Source of the DNA: Fulvia fulva
Taxonomy: Eukaryota > Ascomycota > Dothideomycetes > Mycosphaerellales > Mycosphaerellaceae
Direction: 5' to 3'
DNA: 64,000 nt
Assembly (NCBI RefSeq): GCF_020509005.1
Contig: NC_063012.1
Location: 9,734,001-9,798,000, forward strand
The translations under genes were made by a program, and so were the position numbers. This document shows positions 1 to 11,800 of the stretch, piece after piece. Under the pieces are notes generated by a model. That model saw only the letters and a list, made by a program, of their open reading frames with translations, ran no database searches and had not been told where the DNA came from. Positions within the stretch are counted from its first letter, which is position 1. Each line of letters opens with the position of its first letter.

Positions 1-899
1 CGGCGGACGACGTAAGTACCTTCGCTATAACAAAGAGAAACTAAGACTCTCCCTCTCGAACTCGAACCCCCCTCTCGAATCGCGGCTTAGCCGTAAATAT
101 AAAAAGCGACGCCTATTCGAAACCTATAACGCGACGGATAACCTAGGGTACGGTACGAAGAAGAAGGGAAGAGAAGAGAGGAGAAGAGAGGATAAGCCCG
201 GATATCTATTACTAAAGACACTCGGAACTACTCGAAAGAAGAGAGAAGGCGGCGGACTCTCTCTTCGGATAACGACGGCCGTATAAAGCGAGCGCTCTCG
301 CTACGAATCTAGAGCGAGATACTAAATCTCGGGATATTATATAAAGGAGGCGGTCGAAGACTCTCGGAGGGGACGGGTTACTCGAGATACTACCTCTCTC
401 TCTCTCTCTCTTAAATTCTCGGTTTTTAGCGTACGTACGGCGGGCCTACCCGGCGCGGCGTAGCGAAAAAATACGGACGTAATTTACCGTCTATCCCGGG
501 CTATAAGACCGCGACAAATTTTACTACCGGGACGCGGCGTACTACCGTAGTAATATTTGTCGACCTTTATTACGAATATCGAGCGCTCGCTCGCGATCTT
601 TCGAAGAGTTTTTACGTCCGGGTACGCGGGGCTTTTCTCTTTAAATTTTGAACTCGGTCGTAGATACAACCTTTATTATATAGTTTAGGACTAAAATAGT
701 ACGTTAATAGAATAATTAATTAATCAATTAATTAATTATATACTCTACTTGAAAAATACCCTATATAAGCCCGTATAATAACTTCCTTTATAAATGACGT
801 AATACTAGGTAGATACCTATACTTGTATAGTTAATTACGTAATAGCTACGAGATACGACGTTTCTTCTACTACCTTATTATTAGATACTAGATTACTAT
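1..899. other. RIPed, unassigned left-edge DNA
   Basis: No coding sequence is recognised. CA and TG are almost absent while CG is common, which is the RIP pattern found through most of the window. A (CT)n run lies at about 394-411 and an AT-rich stretch made of TTAA/ATTA units at about 710-740. It is probably older repeat DNA, but no family can be named. Confidence 0.5.
394..411. repeat. (CT)n microsatellite
   Basis: Uninterrupted CT dinucleotide repeat of about nine units inside RIPed DNA. Confidence 0.8.
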
Positions 900-2410
900 A
901 CTAAAGGGCGACCGTATATATAAGATAGACTTATTAGTCGAATATCGGCGAGGACAATCTATCCGATAGCCCTTATTAAGACGAGTAATCTACTTAAGTA
1001 GTAGGGGCCCGCCTACGCTAGCGGCGGCGTAATCGTAGTATAAAGAACCCTAATACTAAGGTTCCGTTCCCCTAACGGTAGACTCTAGAGTTACGGAGTT
1101 ACGGAGGATAACTAGCTAATTAGGAAGCGCGACCTTATCCCGAATAGTAGCGAAGGATAGTAGCTAACGAGAGCTATAGCCTTACGAGGCTCACGATAAA
1201 TAATATAGCGTAGACGACCCTATTTACGGAGGTAGAAAACTTACTAGGGGATAATAAACACCTAGCCCGGGTATATAAGAACACTATAGTATAGCTACTA
1301 GGAGTACTAAAAGCGCTATTATACTAAGTCCCGAAGACAATCTAGTAAGTAATATAGAAGGTAGCCTAGAGACTAACTATATAGGTAATAGTAGTAGTAG
1401 GTAAGAATTAACCCTCTACGAAGGTAAGTAATACGGTACGCCTATATCTTACTAATCCGGCGGAGAAACAAGAAATCGTAGCCCTAATAAGTAAGGAGAT
1501 TGTCGATAGAATCGGCTAAAAGGAGGTAGTCGGAGCGAAGGTAGAGGCAATAGGCGTAGTAAGACTCTTTACCGTATAAGAGTCTAATAGACGAAAACTA
1601 GAGACCTATAAGGAGTGGACTACTAAAGTCACGAAGTCGGCGCGAGTCTCCTACTAATAGTATACCGTTATTGCCTACGGGGTCCCTAGGATATTCAAGG
1701 TCGAAGACCTTACCTAACTCTAAGTATAGAACTAGAATATATCCCTAGGAGTACGACTAACGAAGGCGGTATAGTTATATTAGATAGTAGACTAAGAGAA
1801 GACGTATTTATCGCTTATTATCTAGGTAGAGACAGCGGAACAAGCTAACTAGATACTAGATAATAGGCTATTCTAGAACTACGAGAGCATAGACACAGAG
1901 ATCTATTAGAGTAGCTATAGGGTACTATAATACTTCTAATACTAATAGTACGGTTATATAGCCCTAAAATACGGGGAGAAGACCCTAAGGTGTCCTTACT
2001 ACGTAGGCCTATACTAGGGAAGGGAATGCCTAAAAAAGAAGGGTAGGTATATATACTACGGTAGAAGGCACCTAGCGTATTTAAACTAATATCTAGCTAG
2101 AATAGTAGTATAAGAACGAGCGAGATAAGTAAGGATCTCTATACTAGCTAGGTACCTCTAACGATAGTAGGAGGGACCTACCGTATATAAGGGCTTCGAG
2201 CCGAGTAAGAGGAAGAGGGTAGAAGAGACGAATAAGGGAACCTAACCTTAAACGTATCTACCTCCCGGTAGGCCTCGACACCTTAACCGGGCTACTAACG
2301 AACTAGGCTGAATACGAATCTTTAGGGCGCCCTAGCGGCCCTAGAGCTAGCCGAATAGCGGGATATAGGCTTAGGAGATATAGTAGGCTAGCACGGAAAA
2401 AGACCTTACG
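900..2410 (+). mobile_element. LINE-1, left part (5' region and ORF1), RIPed
   Basis: 5' part of a non-LTR retrotransposon on the plus strand. The motif TTATTAAG near 980 and the GC-rich leader after it match the 5' regions of LINE-3 (about 12,795) and LINE-4 (about 29,230). The body aligns by eye with the ORF1 region of LINE-3. ORF1 of this family encodes a nucleic-acid-binding, gag-like protein; here it is broken by many TAG/TAA codons at former CAG and TGG codons. The element stops at about 2,410 where LINE-2 is inserted in opposite orientation, and resumes with ORF2 near 4,970. The exact 5' end is uncertain. Confidence 0.65.
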
Positions 2411-4136
2411 GATAATAGATAATAGATAGATAGATAGATTTGTTATTCCCCTATTCTAGGACCCTATCCGGCCTATATAGGTATATATCTATTGTTATAT
2501 ATAAAGGGAAACCCGAATAGGTGAAACCCCTTCCCGCCCCCGACTTCTCCTTATCTAGATCAGCTTTCCCTCTAAACGTACGTAGTCTATATTACTACCC
2601 CGTTAGCCCCCGCTCCTAGCTAGTCTCGTCGCGCTACGTCGTGTCCTCTCTTCCTATACTGCTCCTACTAGGCGGTACTGTTCTAGCTAGCCCTTCTCTA
2701 GTATCTAGTTCGTAATACGCCGTAGGTTCTTAACGTTATTAAGAAGTGCCCTAATCGTCCGGTTCCTCGCCTTTACTATCTACTCCCCCCTTCCTAGCGA
2801 CCACCTCGGACAGACGAGGAGTGCGTACCGTACGTTCTAGGAGCGATAGCCGTAGGGGTAGCTAGTATTCGTGTATCCTAGAACCTTCCTCTATAATAGG
2901 TACCCCTAGAGGCCGATGTGTTCGCTTCGTAGTTAGGTTACTATACTACTCGATACCCTCGTAAGGCGGTAGTAGATAAGCTTTGGGGGGTACTTGACCG
3001 CGGATTTTGTAGCTAACTATTCCTTAGGTTGTCCCGCTAGCTAAGGGCGTCTACTATACCCTACAACCTAGTTGTTCTACCTCTCTTTCTATAGTTGCTC
3101 TACAAACGATTTCTTACCTTCCTATTATATTGCTAGCTATTCGTCCCTTACCCGGTAGTTCGGCTCGTTTCCGGGTCGAATGCCCCTATACGCTAGTACT
3201 AATTCGCGGGCCCTTACGACTACACTAGCGATGACCTTCTATACTAGGTACTATGCCGACTTGCCTAAGTAGGAGGTCCGTAGTCCCTAGATATATAGGT
3301 CGATCGGCGGTATAGCGGTCTCGTACTTAAGTATCCTCGTTAGTGTCGACTTATATGCCCCGGTGACCTTCCTTAGGCATTAGTTTTGTATCTTCGCTAG
3401 CGGCGCGACGAGTCCCTTCGATAGGTAGGCCCTCTCGCCTAAGGACCACATTTGGCTACTATAGGTAAGGACTGGCCGTATAATAGCCGTATATAGAAGT
3501 CGTAACTACCGGAAGTCCGCCCCCTATATAGACGTAGTGAGCCTCTAGTATAATACTATATTCTGTTTAGCTTTCCGTAATATTACCTATACGTACTTCC
3601 TCTACCGTAGCGCCGGGTCTACCTATAGTCCGAGGATCCTAAGCTAATTTGCCGGGTTAGTCGTATACCCCTATATCTAGATAGAAGCTTATATATTATA
3701 GAACCGTGGCCGGCGCGTAAAGTGTATTAGATTGTACTTTTCTAGGGCAAACCGAGCCCCGTACCTCCTAGCCTAGTCCTCGTAGATCTTATACTTCTCT
3801 TCTAGTAGCCTACAGTTCTCCTTAGTCGAGGAAGACTACGCTAGGATGTTTATGTCGTCTACGAAGCCGCTCGTAGCGGTGTTCTAGGATTCTAGGGCTA
3901 GGAGCAGCGTCGCTATAAAGAAGAGGAACAGAATAGGTGCTAGCGTTAAGCCTTACGGGATTCTAGTATAGACTACTTGAAATAGGCTTCTATACTAGCC
4001 GACTAGGATCGACGTACTACGGTTTTAGAGGTAGGACCGTACGAAGTTGACAAGCCACTTAGGGAGTCCCTTCGACCTTAGGATATAGAGTAGCCGCGGG
4101 TATAATACGTAGTCGAAGGCTCCCGATATGTCTAGG
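2411..4136 (-). mobile_element. LINE-2, 5'-truncated, minus strand, nested in LINE-1
   Basis: Reverse complement of the 3' part of the LINE family. It begins at the 3' tail, a (GATA)n run at 2,411-2,440 that is the complement of the (ATCT)n tails of the other copies. It then runs backwards through the 3' untranslated region, which matches LINE-4 at about 33,990-34,150, into the reverse transcriptase. The core motif G-F-V-D-D is still encoded near 3,845-3,870. Similarity to LINE-4 stops abruptly at about 4,136, just upstream of the segment encoding a conserved LDISGAFD-like motif. That is a typical LINE 5' truncation. A target duplication with LINE-1 could not be shown convincingly. Confidence 0.75.
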
Positions 4137-4965
4137 CGCTACTAGTATATACTACGCCCTAGGTTTTGACGCCCTTCGCGTTACTATAGCCTGTCTCTAG
4201 AAAGCGGCCGTCTATACCTCGTAGGTTTGCTCGGGGTACATACTACGCCGGGTAGCGTACTCCTTACGTTTCTACCTACTAACTAATATAAAGTTCCTTA
4301 TTACCCTACCCTCGATCCTCCCCGATTATAGAGCTAATCTACTTATATTATACGTCTTTTCCCCGTCCTAATAGCCGTCTTTTCCTTGCTTAGGCTATCG
4401 TCTTTTCCTCGTCGTAATCTACTATATTAGACTAGGTACGTTATATAGCGGGATAGGTATTGCCTTAGGCAAAACCCTCGTTCCTATACCGGGTACTTAA
4501 TAGGCCCTTATAGGCTTCGTCGCGTGTCTACCTACCTACCGTATTGCCCGCTAGTAAATACTAGATTGTTTCGTAGTCCGCTCGACCCCGTCGTATAGTC
4601 CGCTTAGTTATTATTCTATAGTCCGCTCGTCTAATGTTCGTTACTTAGCCCGCTTAGTTTACGGTCTCCGGAGGTAAAGATTCTATACTTATACTAGAGG
4701 TGTCCTATTAAGCGTATAGGCTACGGTTCCGCGCCCTTCTTATACGTAGAACGAAGAGGGACTCGCTCCCGATACGAGTATACGCTCGTCGGATAGTTTT
4801 TATACCTATTTTACTAGTAGTCCTCTATTCGCCGCGGCTTCGCCTACGTTACGCGCCCGTCGCGCCTACGACGCTCTAGCGTAAGAATACTTAGCTCTCT
4901 CGTAGTAAGACGAGAGGTTCGTAGCCGGTACTACGTATAGGTAATTCTTGTCGTCGACCGATAAC
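4137..4965. other. RIPed segment of unknown identity between LINE-2 and LINE-1 ORF2
   Basis: Heavily RIPed sequence that matches none of the LINE copies here. It contains short imperfect repeats, such as AGTCCGCT-type units at about 4,575-4,660 and CGTCTTTTCC units at about 4,350-4,410. A minus-strand reading gives long lysine/arginine-rich stretches broken by RIP-type stops. It could be part of another element that was inserted or captured. No family is claimed. Confidence 0.4.
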
Positions 4966-7900
4966 GAATAATACTATACGACGACATTACTATCGTATAG
5001 TATAACGTAAATAAAAGTAGGGATAAGGTCTAGCGCTACTTTCTATAAGAGCTAGACCCGCTATAGTACTACGTTATTACGGTATAGGAAGTATAGATCA
5101 ACCCCTACGTAGGACTCCTAGCTACTTATAATAACCGGAGATACTATACTATAATCGCGGGCGAACGAGGCGTTATCCCGAGGATATATATATACGTAAG
5201 TAAGACTATAGACCTTAAGTTATAGAAGGTTATACTACGGTAATAGGGTAACCTAGGAGACATAATATTAATCTCGATCGATACGATATAAGGCTCTATC
5301 TAGATCTATAACGTTTATAACCCGCTACCGTAGGGTCGGACGAGTAGGGAACTAGGAACCCTCGCCTACCTAGAGCGGACCCTAAGCTAAGATATAAAGT
5401 AAGTACTCCTCGGCGACTTTAACCTCTACTACCTACGGTAGGGACTCGAATTCACTCCCCCGTACGCGTTTCTAGGGGAAAAGCTACTAGATATAACTAT
5501 ACGCTACGGAATAGCCTTAGTAATACTAAAGGGAATAGAGACGTAGAAGGCCCGTATAAGTATAAGTATAATCGACCTATAGTTTCTATTACGAGAACTT
5601 GAAGAGAGACTAGTCTAATACCGACCGAACTACGCGCTATAGGCCTCCTTAGACTATATCCCTATTTATACAACGCTAGAGGTAAAGGCGATAGAGGAGC
5701 TAATAAGCGAACTACGCCGTAACTAGAAGAAGGTATACTAGGATAATATAAGAGACTTCCTAATAGCAAACCTACTATAGTATAGGGAACTCGAGACGAT
5801 GGCTTAGCTAGACTAAGTAGCGGAATAGATTACTTCGGTTATATAGTAAGTAGCGGAATAATATACGCCGTTACTCCGGCCCTTAACGTAGTAGAAGGCC
5901 TTCTAGACCCCTAAATACTCTATAAAGGTAAAGGAGGCTAGAAGGGCAAGGCGATAGTAGACGAAGGAGTATACCTAAGAGACGTAGGAGCAATACTATC
6001 GCGCGACATAAGAGAAGAAGGTATAGATAAGACACGATAAGCTATAGGACTAAAGAGCGACGATCGGGCTCGTTATAGAAAACCCGGAACAGATATAGAG
6101 ACTAGCTAAATAGGTATGACTACCTAAAGAGTAACGAACCCCTTACTTCCCTCTAATTATAGACCGCGAAGGGATTGCCTAGACTACGCCCCGGGGTAAG
6201 GCAAAAGTATTAGCCGATTATTTCTTTTCTACGTAAGTAGAGGTAGACCTTACGGACATCGACCCGAGTATATACCCGGAACCCCTAGATATAGATTAGG
6301 CGATTAGCTCTAATATAGTAATAGGAGTTATAAGTAAGCTAAAAGGACGAAAAGCCCTAGGCCTAGATAGGATACTAAATATACTACTAAAAGAGTATAG
6401 AGAAGAGATCGCGCCGAGCCTTATAAACCTATTTACCGCGTACCTACGGCTAGGGTATCACCCGAAGCCGTATAGAGAGTCTATAATAGTAGTGCTACGT
6501 AAGATATAGAAGGAGGACTATACTTATCCTAAATCGTATAGGCTAATCGTACTTCTAAACACGATAGGGAAGGTCCTAGAAAATATAGTAGCCTAGAGAC
6601 TTACGTAGCTAGCCGGAGACAACTACGTACTCCTAGTAATATAGATAGGGAGAAGAAGCTATCGATCGATACTAATAGTAATAGAGCTAATTACGGAGGA
6701 AATTTAGACTCTCTAGTACTACGGTAGGAACCGAGCGGCGTCCTTACTATCCCTCGATATCGTAGGGACCTTTGATAACGTCTTATACTAAAGGCTAATA
6801 TATATCCTATAATAGAAAGGCATCCCCTAGTAGGTAACGAAGTTCGTCTACTCCTTTCTCTAGGAAAGGACGACATACCTAGTCCTAGGGAGGTATACGT
6901 CCGACCCGGTAAAGGTAGAGGCTAGAATATCTTAGGGATCTACTCTCTCCCCTATTCTATTTCTAATATTTATGTCTAATCTAATTCCCCTACTCACCTC
7001 TCTATAAACTATAGTATCGGGATTTGTAGACAATATAAACATTCTAGCCTAGTTAGACTCGATAGAGGAGAACTATCGCCTTCTTAAAGATAGGTATAAG
7101 GAATACGAGGAGTAGGTAAAGAAGTATAGTACCCGGTTCGCCCCTAAAAAGTACTAGCTTATACACTTTAGTAAAGCGAGAATATACTATAATATTAAGG
7201 CGGCGGTAAGAATCTAAGGCTACGAGACTAAGCTATTAGCGGAGCTACGAGTACTAGGGATCTAGCTCGACCTAAAGCTAAGCTAGAACGTATAGATTAA
7301 GAAAGCCTAGAGTCGAGCGTAAGTTAACGAAGCCTCGATAAAGAGGATTACGGCGTCTATATAGGGAGTAATATTCGATAAGGCAAGGGTAATATATAAA
7401 GCGATCGTTAGACTAGTATTACGGCGGTACTTAGGGTAGTCTATTATCCGAAGTGAGCCTAGATAAGGCTCCGCTAGTATAAAGCTTACGAGCTTTACGA
7501 CCTCGTCTTTTACCTATTTAGGTAAGCCGGTAGCGCGGGTCTAAGCGGGCCGCTTACGTAGCCGTAATAACTAGCTATATTATACGGGGCATAAGTTTAG
7601 GGTATAGGAGGCGTAGGCAAGCCGATCCCGAAACGGATAGAGTAACCCCTAAATAGGACTTAGGTAGGTAACCTACGTAGAATATTAGGGGTATATAAGA
7701 TAACGTTATAAGTACGGTAGAAATAGAGACGGGAACACCTCTAATCGGCTAATATATCCGGGGAATAAGAATTAAATACGTAGTAAAGACGACAGATTAC
7801 CTAGTATAAACTACGATCTAGGAGGTAAAGAATAAGATAGAAAGCCGCTACCGGAGAGGGGCCGGATATAGGACAAGCTAAAAAGAGGATAACCTTACTA

Positions 7901-8690
7901 CCTTTACGGCCGTATAGGCAAGTACCGAATAGCTAGTACGAAAAGAGGAGGAGCGTAGGACTCGCTAGGCCGGCGGGAGCAAGGCTAAGACCTAAAGTCT
8001 AGCGGAATAGATAGCGAGCTACCTATAGGAGTAGGACTAGAAAAGGAAGCTCCCTAAGACAATAGGCCCGATAGTACTCCGAGCTTTCTAGAGACATAAT
8101 TGCTAGCTATATAGGGACCTAATAAGGGCCGAAGCAAGTATAGCGATCTAAATTAGGTCCAAATATATTAGACTAAGGGCCTACTTATTTAGGAGACGCG
8201 TACTAGATATCTAAAGCCTAGCCTACTAGTATAGCTACCTATTATAAAACCTAGAACATATACTACTACGATGCCCGTAGTAGGCGAGTAGTAGGGAAAA
8301 TTAGAGGTACTAAGCGGGAAGGAGAGACTATAAGTCAATTATTAGGGACAAAGGTAACATTCGCCGAATCGCTCGGTAGATACTATAGTAGGGATACCTC
8401 TAGTAGTTTAGCCTCGCTAGGAAGACGGAGGAGTAGATAGATAAGAGGCGGAAACTAGGAGGGTTATAGATAGGGTAGTTATTAGGGCAGGCCTATAACA
8501 CTAGCGTACTATTAATAAGGGAAATCTAAGACGATAACGAGGGGGAAAAGATAGGCGGGAAGGAGGAGGGGTTTTTACTAATACGGTTTCCCCTCTATAT
8601 AAATAAAAACAAGATAGTATAGCGATATAGGCTAAAGGGCACTATAATAGCTTAAATGAAATATCTATCTATCTATATTACTATACTCGA
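4966..8690 (+). pseudogene. LINE-1, right part: ORF2 (endonuclease and reverse transcriptase), RIPed
   Basis: ORF2 of the interrupted LINE-1. An apurinic-type endonuclease domain comes first; the motif L-L-G-D-F-N is encoded near 5,410. The reverse transcriptase follows: a KALGLDRI-like block near 6,350, SLDIVGTFDNV near 6,755 and the catalytic box near 7,023-7,034. That box now reads F-V-D-N, so the second catalytic aspartate is lost. Many TAG codons replace CAG and TGG. The element ends with the family's 3' untranslated region and an (ATCT)n tail at about 8,661-8,676. It is not translatable as one protein. Confidence 0.75.
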
Positions 8691-9235
8691 TAACGGGATT
8701 ATAGCTAGACTAAGAGGCTAGCCTATTACGTATACTATACGCTAATTATAGGGCTAAAGTCTAGTAGAAGAGACTTCTTTATCGCTATATTTACGCCGGT
8801 ACGACGTCTTATACGGGCTTCGTTTCTACTACTCCTCTCCCTCGTCGTTTCCGTTCCTATAAACAAGGTAATTACTACTAATACGGGAGTAATACATCCT
8901 AAGTAGTAGTAGATACATACTCTATACTAGATAAGGCCGAAACTTATTCTAATTATATATATTACCGTCTTCCTTTCGCTAGTAATATTTAATATAGGTA
9001 GAAGCTATACTTTAGATCGAACCTTACTAATCTCGGACTTAAGCGCTCGACTTATAGACTACCTTTTAGGCTACTCGGGGACCCCTTCTATTACTTTCGT
9101 ACTAGGTAGAATAGGCTACTAAGATATAACCTAGACCGACTATTTTACTAAATAGTAGAAGATAGTCTATATTATCGACGACCTAGTAGTATAATACTCC
9201 GTACCTAAGAACAGGATCTTAAAGCGCTACAGGGC
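8691..9235. other. RIPed spacer left of the host-gene island
   Basis: No feature recognised. CA/TG-poor sequence continues to about 9,225, where CA and TG return abruptly and ordinary sequence begins. Confidence 0.5.
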
Positions 9236-10066
9236 TAAGTCTTGTAGGCAGGCTTGACAGTGCTTCATCTAGGCAGCAAGGTAGCGACGTGACGGCATTG
9301 CTTGCCAGCAACCCGAGTTTCTGCGTCGATAGCACGTTCCGGCGAACTCGTAAGGCCTTTCCCGGTGATCTGGAACGCAGCACACATCACGATCGAGACT
9401 GAAGTCAGCGCCCTGATAATCGGGAGCACAAAGACACAAGGCCTTCTACAGCAAACATAGCACAAGCACTTCCATGCCAACCCACTCCTTTGTCGACGAG
9501 GCTTTATCCATACCTTCTTCGATCCAAATGCGGAAGACTTCTGAGGCCTGCAACGTGGACTGCTCGCAAGAGGATCACAATACACAGAAGTGGAGTAAGT
9601 TGGTTACGAAAAAGCATTCGCGGCGCTTGGATTTAAGGTGGAGGTGGAGAATGTGTGTGGTGGCTTGTGATAGTCGAGAAGGAGGGACGGCATGTGAAGA
9701 TGGTTTGGGTGAATGAGAGGCTGTCATATGGTCGAGCGCGGCAAGCAGATCGTCATGTGTTTTGAGTAGCGCGGCAGAAGATCATGGGGCTGCTGGGCTG
9801 CGACTGTATACTCTGAAGATGCCCAGAGGCGAAGCGCGCCTCATGCAGTGTTCGCCCAAAAACTCACACTGCCGGGAGGCACTGGCACACATTTTTGCCA
9901 ACATGACGACGCGCAGCTTGAACAGAACGCCTCGTTACGAAGGTGCAGAATATGAGACGATGTACATCATTGATCATTCACGCAGAATACCAGCCTCACA
10001 TCATGCCAGCCAAAGTCGTATGCATACGACGAACCCTACCAAACGCCTTGCTGCATGATTCATTCA
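9236..10066. other. Un-RIPed 3' flank of PRI2, no gene recognised
   Basis: Base composition and dinucleotide use are normal here. Short open frames exist on both strands (up to about 105 codons) but none resembles a known protein or shows convincing introns. It is best treated as the 3' intergenic flank of PRI2, possibly with an unrecognised or decayed small gene. Confidence 0.5.
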
Positions 10067-11705
10067 TTACTCTGCACTCGACTGCGTCGGCCCCTCCATC
10101 CCAATATCCCCATTCTGAATCTTCCCCAAGTTCTTCAGCATAAAGCTGCGCTTGAAATACGTGTTCGGATGCAAGATAGTATCGAGTTCCGAGGCTGGCC
10201 AGAGGGATTCATCCTTCACCTAATAGAAGAAAAATAATGTCAGCATAAGCTCTGGGTCGTTAATAGTAGCACATATTATACGCACCTTCTTAATCTCGTT
10301 CTTATGTGTCGACTCGAAGACACGGTTGCAAGCAATGTGATATCGTTGCCTGCCAACGTCCTCGCGAACGCTCTTTAGGAGCTCTCGATCTGGGACGCCG
10401 ACGCTTTGTAAGAGGGAGACGAGATTGTCGGGGCTGTAGGTGCGGTATGGGCAGCCGTGTTGTTGGCCGGAGGATGGGAGCGCTTCTGTGAGTAGCTTTT
10501 GACAGCTGTATGGGGTGTAGCCTCGGCCGCGTCGGTTTGAGTCGCCGCCGACGTCGCCGTAGGAGTGGCGGACGTTGTAGAGGTATTCGGATTTGAATTT
10601 GTCTGGGAGCATGTTAGTGACGGGATGTCAATGGCAGATCTTCCTTGGGCTCACCGTCTGTGATCAGTGTGAAGCTCTTTCGCCAGAACAGGATAGCCTC
10701 TTGCAGGCTCAAACCGATGCCCTTGAGGAAGAGTGTGTATTGTAATCGTCCGAAATGCTTCAAATGGCTGTTCTTCCGTAGTTCGCGATGTAGGTTCTGC
10801 ATGCACAGCGGGAAGTGCTGGCTTTGTCCATCGATCGATGCGGCTGTTATGTTGGTGATATCGCTCAAACTTGAGCTCTCGACATACCCTGCATCTGGCG
10901 CCACGAAAGACTGTGACAAGTGGTGAAGTATAGGTGCGAGCCGATTGTCCTCGTCCATCCGTGGTAGAAATCGTGCTGCCAGCTCCAGACCAGACCCCAG
11001 CTGTCTCGAGAACTCGTTGACGACCATGTTCATCTGTTCCCGAGCATGCACATATGCCTTTCCCCTCTTCAACAGCACTTGCCGCCTCTCGACAAGCTCT
11101 GGCACGTTCTCCCACTCGCACTTGAACCAACTCAGCTCATCTTCTTTCCTGCAGTTTGTGGCTGCTTTCAGATCTTCCAGCAACGTTGACTTCTCCTCTT
11201 CGCCCACCACTTGCCACGACATGGGGAGCGATTCGATGAACTCCCTCCTCTCTCGCAAATCATCCTGAGCTATCCTCAGCTTGAAGAGCTGTGCCTCTAG
11301 CCGTGTGAATCGTTGTCGCAAGTCCTGTGTGCTCGAAAACGCCAGTCGAAGGATCCAATGGCTGTAGTGATCTCGCTTTCGTTGGAGTGACAGTTCGCTG
11401 TTTCGCGAGCTGTTGGAGGAAAGTGGCAGGTGTTTATCGAGGATGGGTCGCATGTATTCTGCTGTCTCTTCGGGTAATTTGTTCCGCAACTGACACGCTT
11501 CCAGCTCGGCCAGCACTTTCAGACGTGCAATGCCCCATTCTTCGAACTCTTCCAGTGTGACATGGCCGGTGGGTGGAATCACGTAGAAGTTCATGCGATG
11601 GGCGTACTCTTGCTCCTGCCATGTTGCCTTTTGGAATTGTGCTTTTCGTGGTTCGAAGGCGCGTTTCTTCCCGCTCATGCGAGGTGCTGAGGATATCGCG
11701 AGCAT
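10067..11705 (-). CDS. PRI2: DNA primase large subunit (three exons)
   Basis: Large, iron-sulfur subunit of DNA primase. With the small catalytic subunit and DNA polymerase alpha it makes RNA-DNA primers at replication origins and on the lagging strand in the nucleus. Exons are 11705-10655, 10602-10286 and 10219-10067. The 52-bp and 66-bp introns have GT...AG ends, and the first contains a CACTAAC-type branch site. The spliced product is 506 residues, close to the usual ~510-530. The C-terminal Fe-S domain is diagnostic: cysteines at about 301 (HFPLCM), 384 (YTPYSC), 401 (QHGCPYR) and 442 (HIAC), spaced much as in human PRIM2. The first ATG has A at -3; an in-frame ATG nine codons later (11,678) has a weaker context. 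No RIP damage is seen. It is the only recognisable host gene in the window. Confidence 0.95.
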
Positions 11706-11774
11706 CTTGGCGGGTCGTTGGTGGGTTGAGATATGGTTGACGGTCTGGTCAGCATTTTGGTGCTCAGAGAGAAG

Positions 11775-11800
11775 TCGCGTCGAAGGCAGACGCGACGCGA
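11775..11800 (-). promoter_or_regulatory. Cluster of MBF/MCB-like WCGCGW sites upstream of PRI2
   Basis: Three WCGCGW hexamers lie 70-95 bp upstream of the PRI2 start codon: TCGCGT at 11,775-11,780, and ACGCGA at 11,790-11,795 and 11,795-11,800, the last two sharing one base. In yeasts, DNA-synthesis genes including primase subunits are driven at G1/S by MBF through ACGCG-core sites. Use of these sites here is inferred. Confidence 0.55.

Noticed and set aside
2411..2440. Target-site duplication for LINE-2 in LINE-1
   Set aside because: Candidate GATAA-containing flanks at about 2,409 and 4,962 match only partly and the tail itself is repetitive.
9474..9716. Short plus-strand open frames 3' of PRI2
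   Set aside because: No domain, no intron signals and no recognisable similarity; chance frames are expected in un-RIPed DNA.
10651..11130. 159-codon minus-strand frame overlapping PRI2 exon 1
   Set aside because: Alternate-frame shadow of the strongly supported PRI2 exon.
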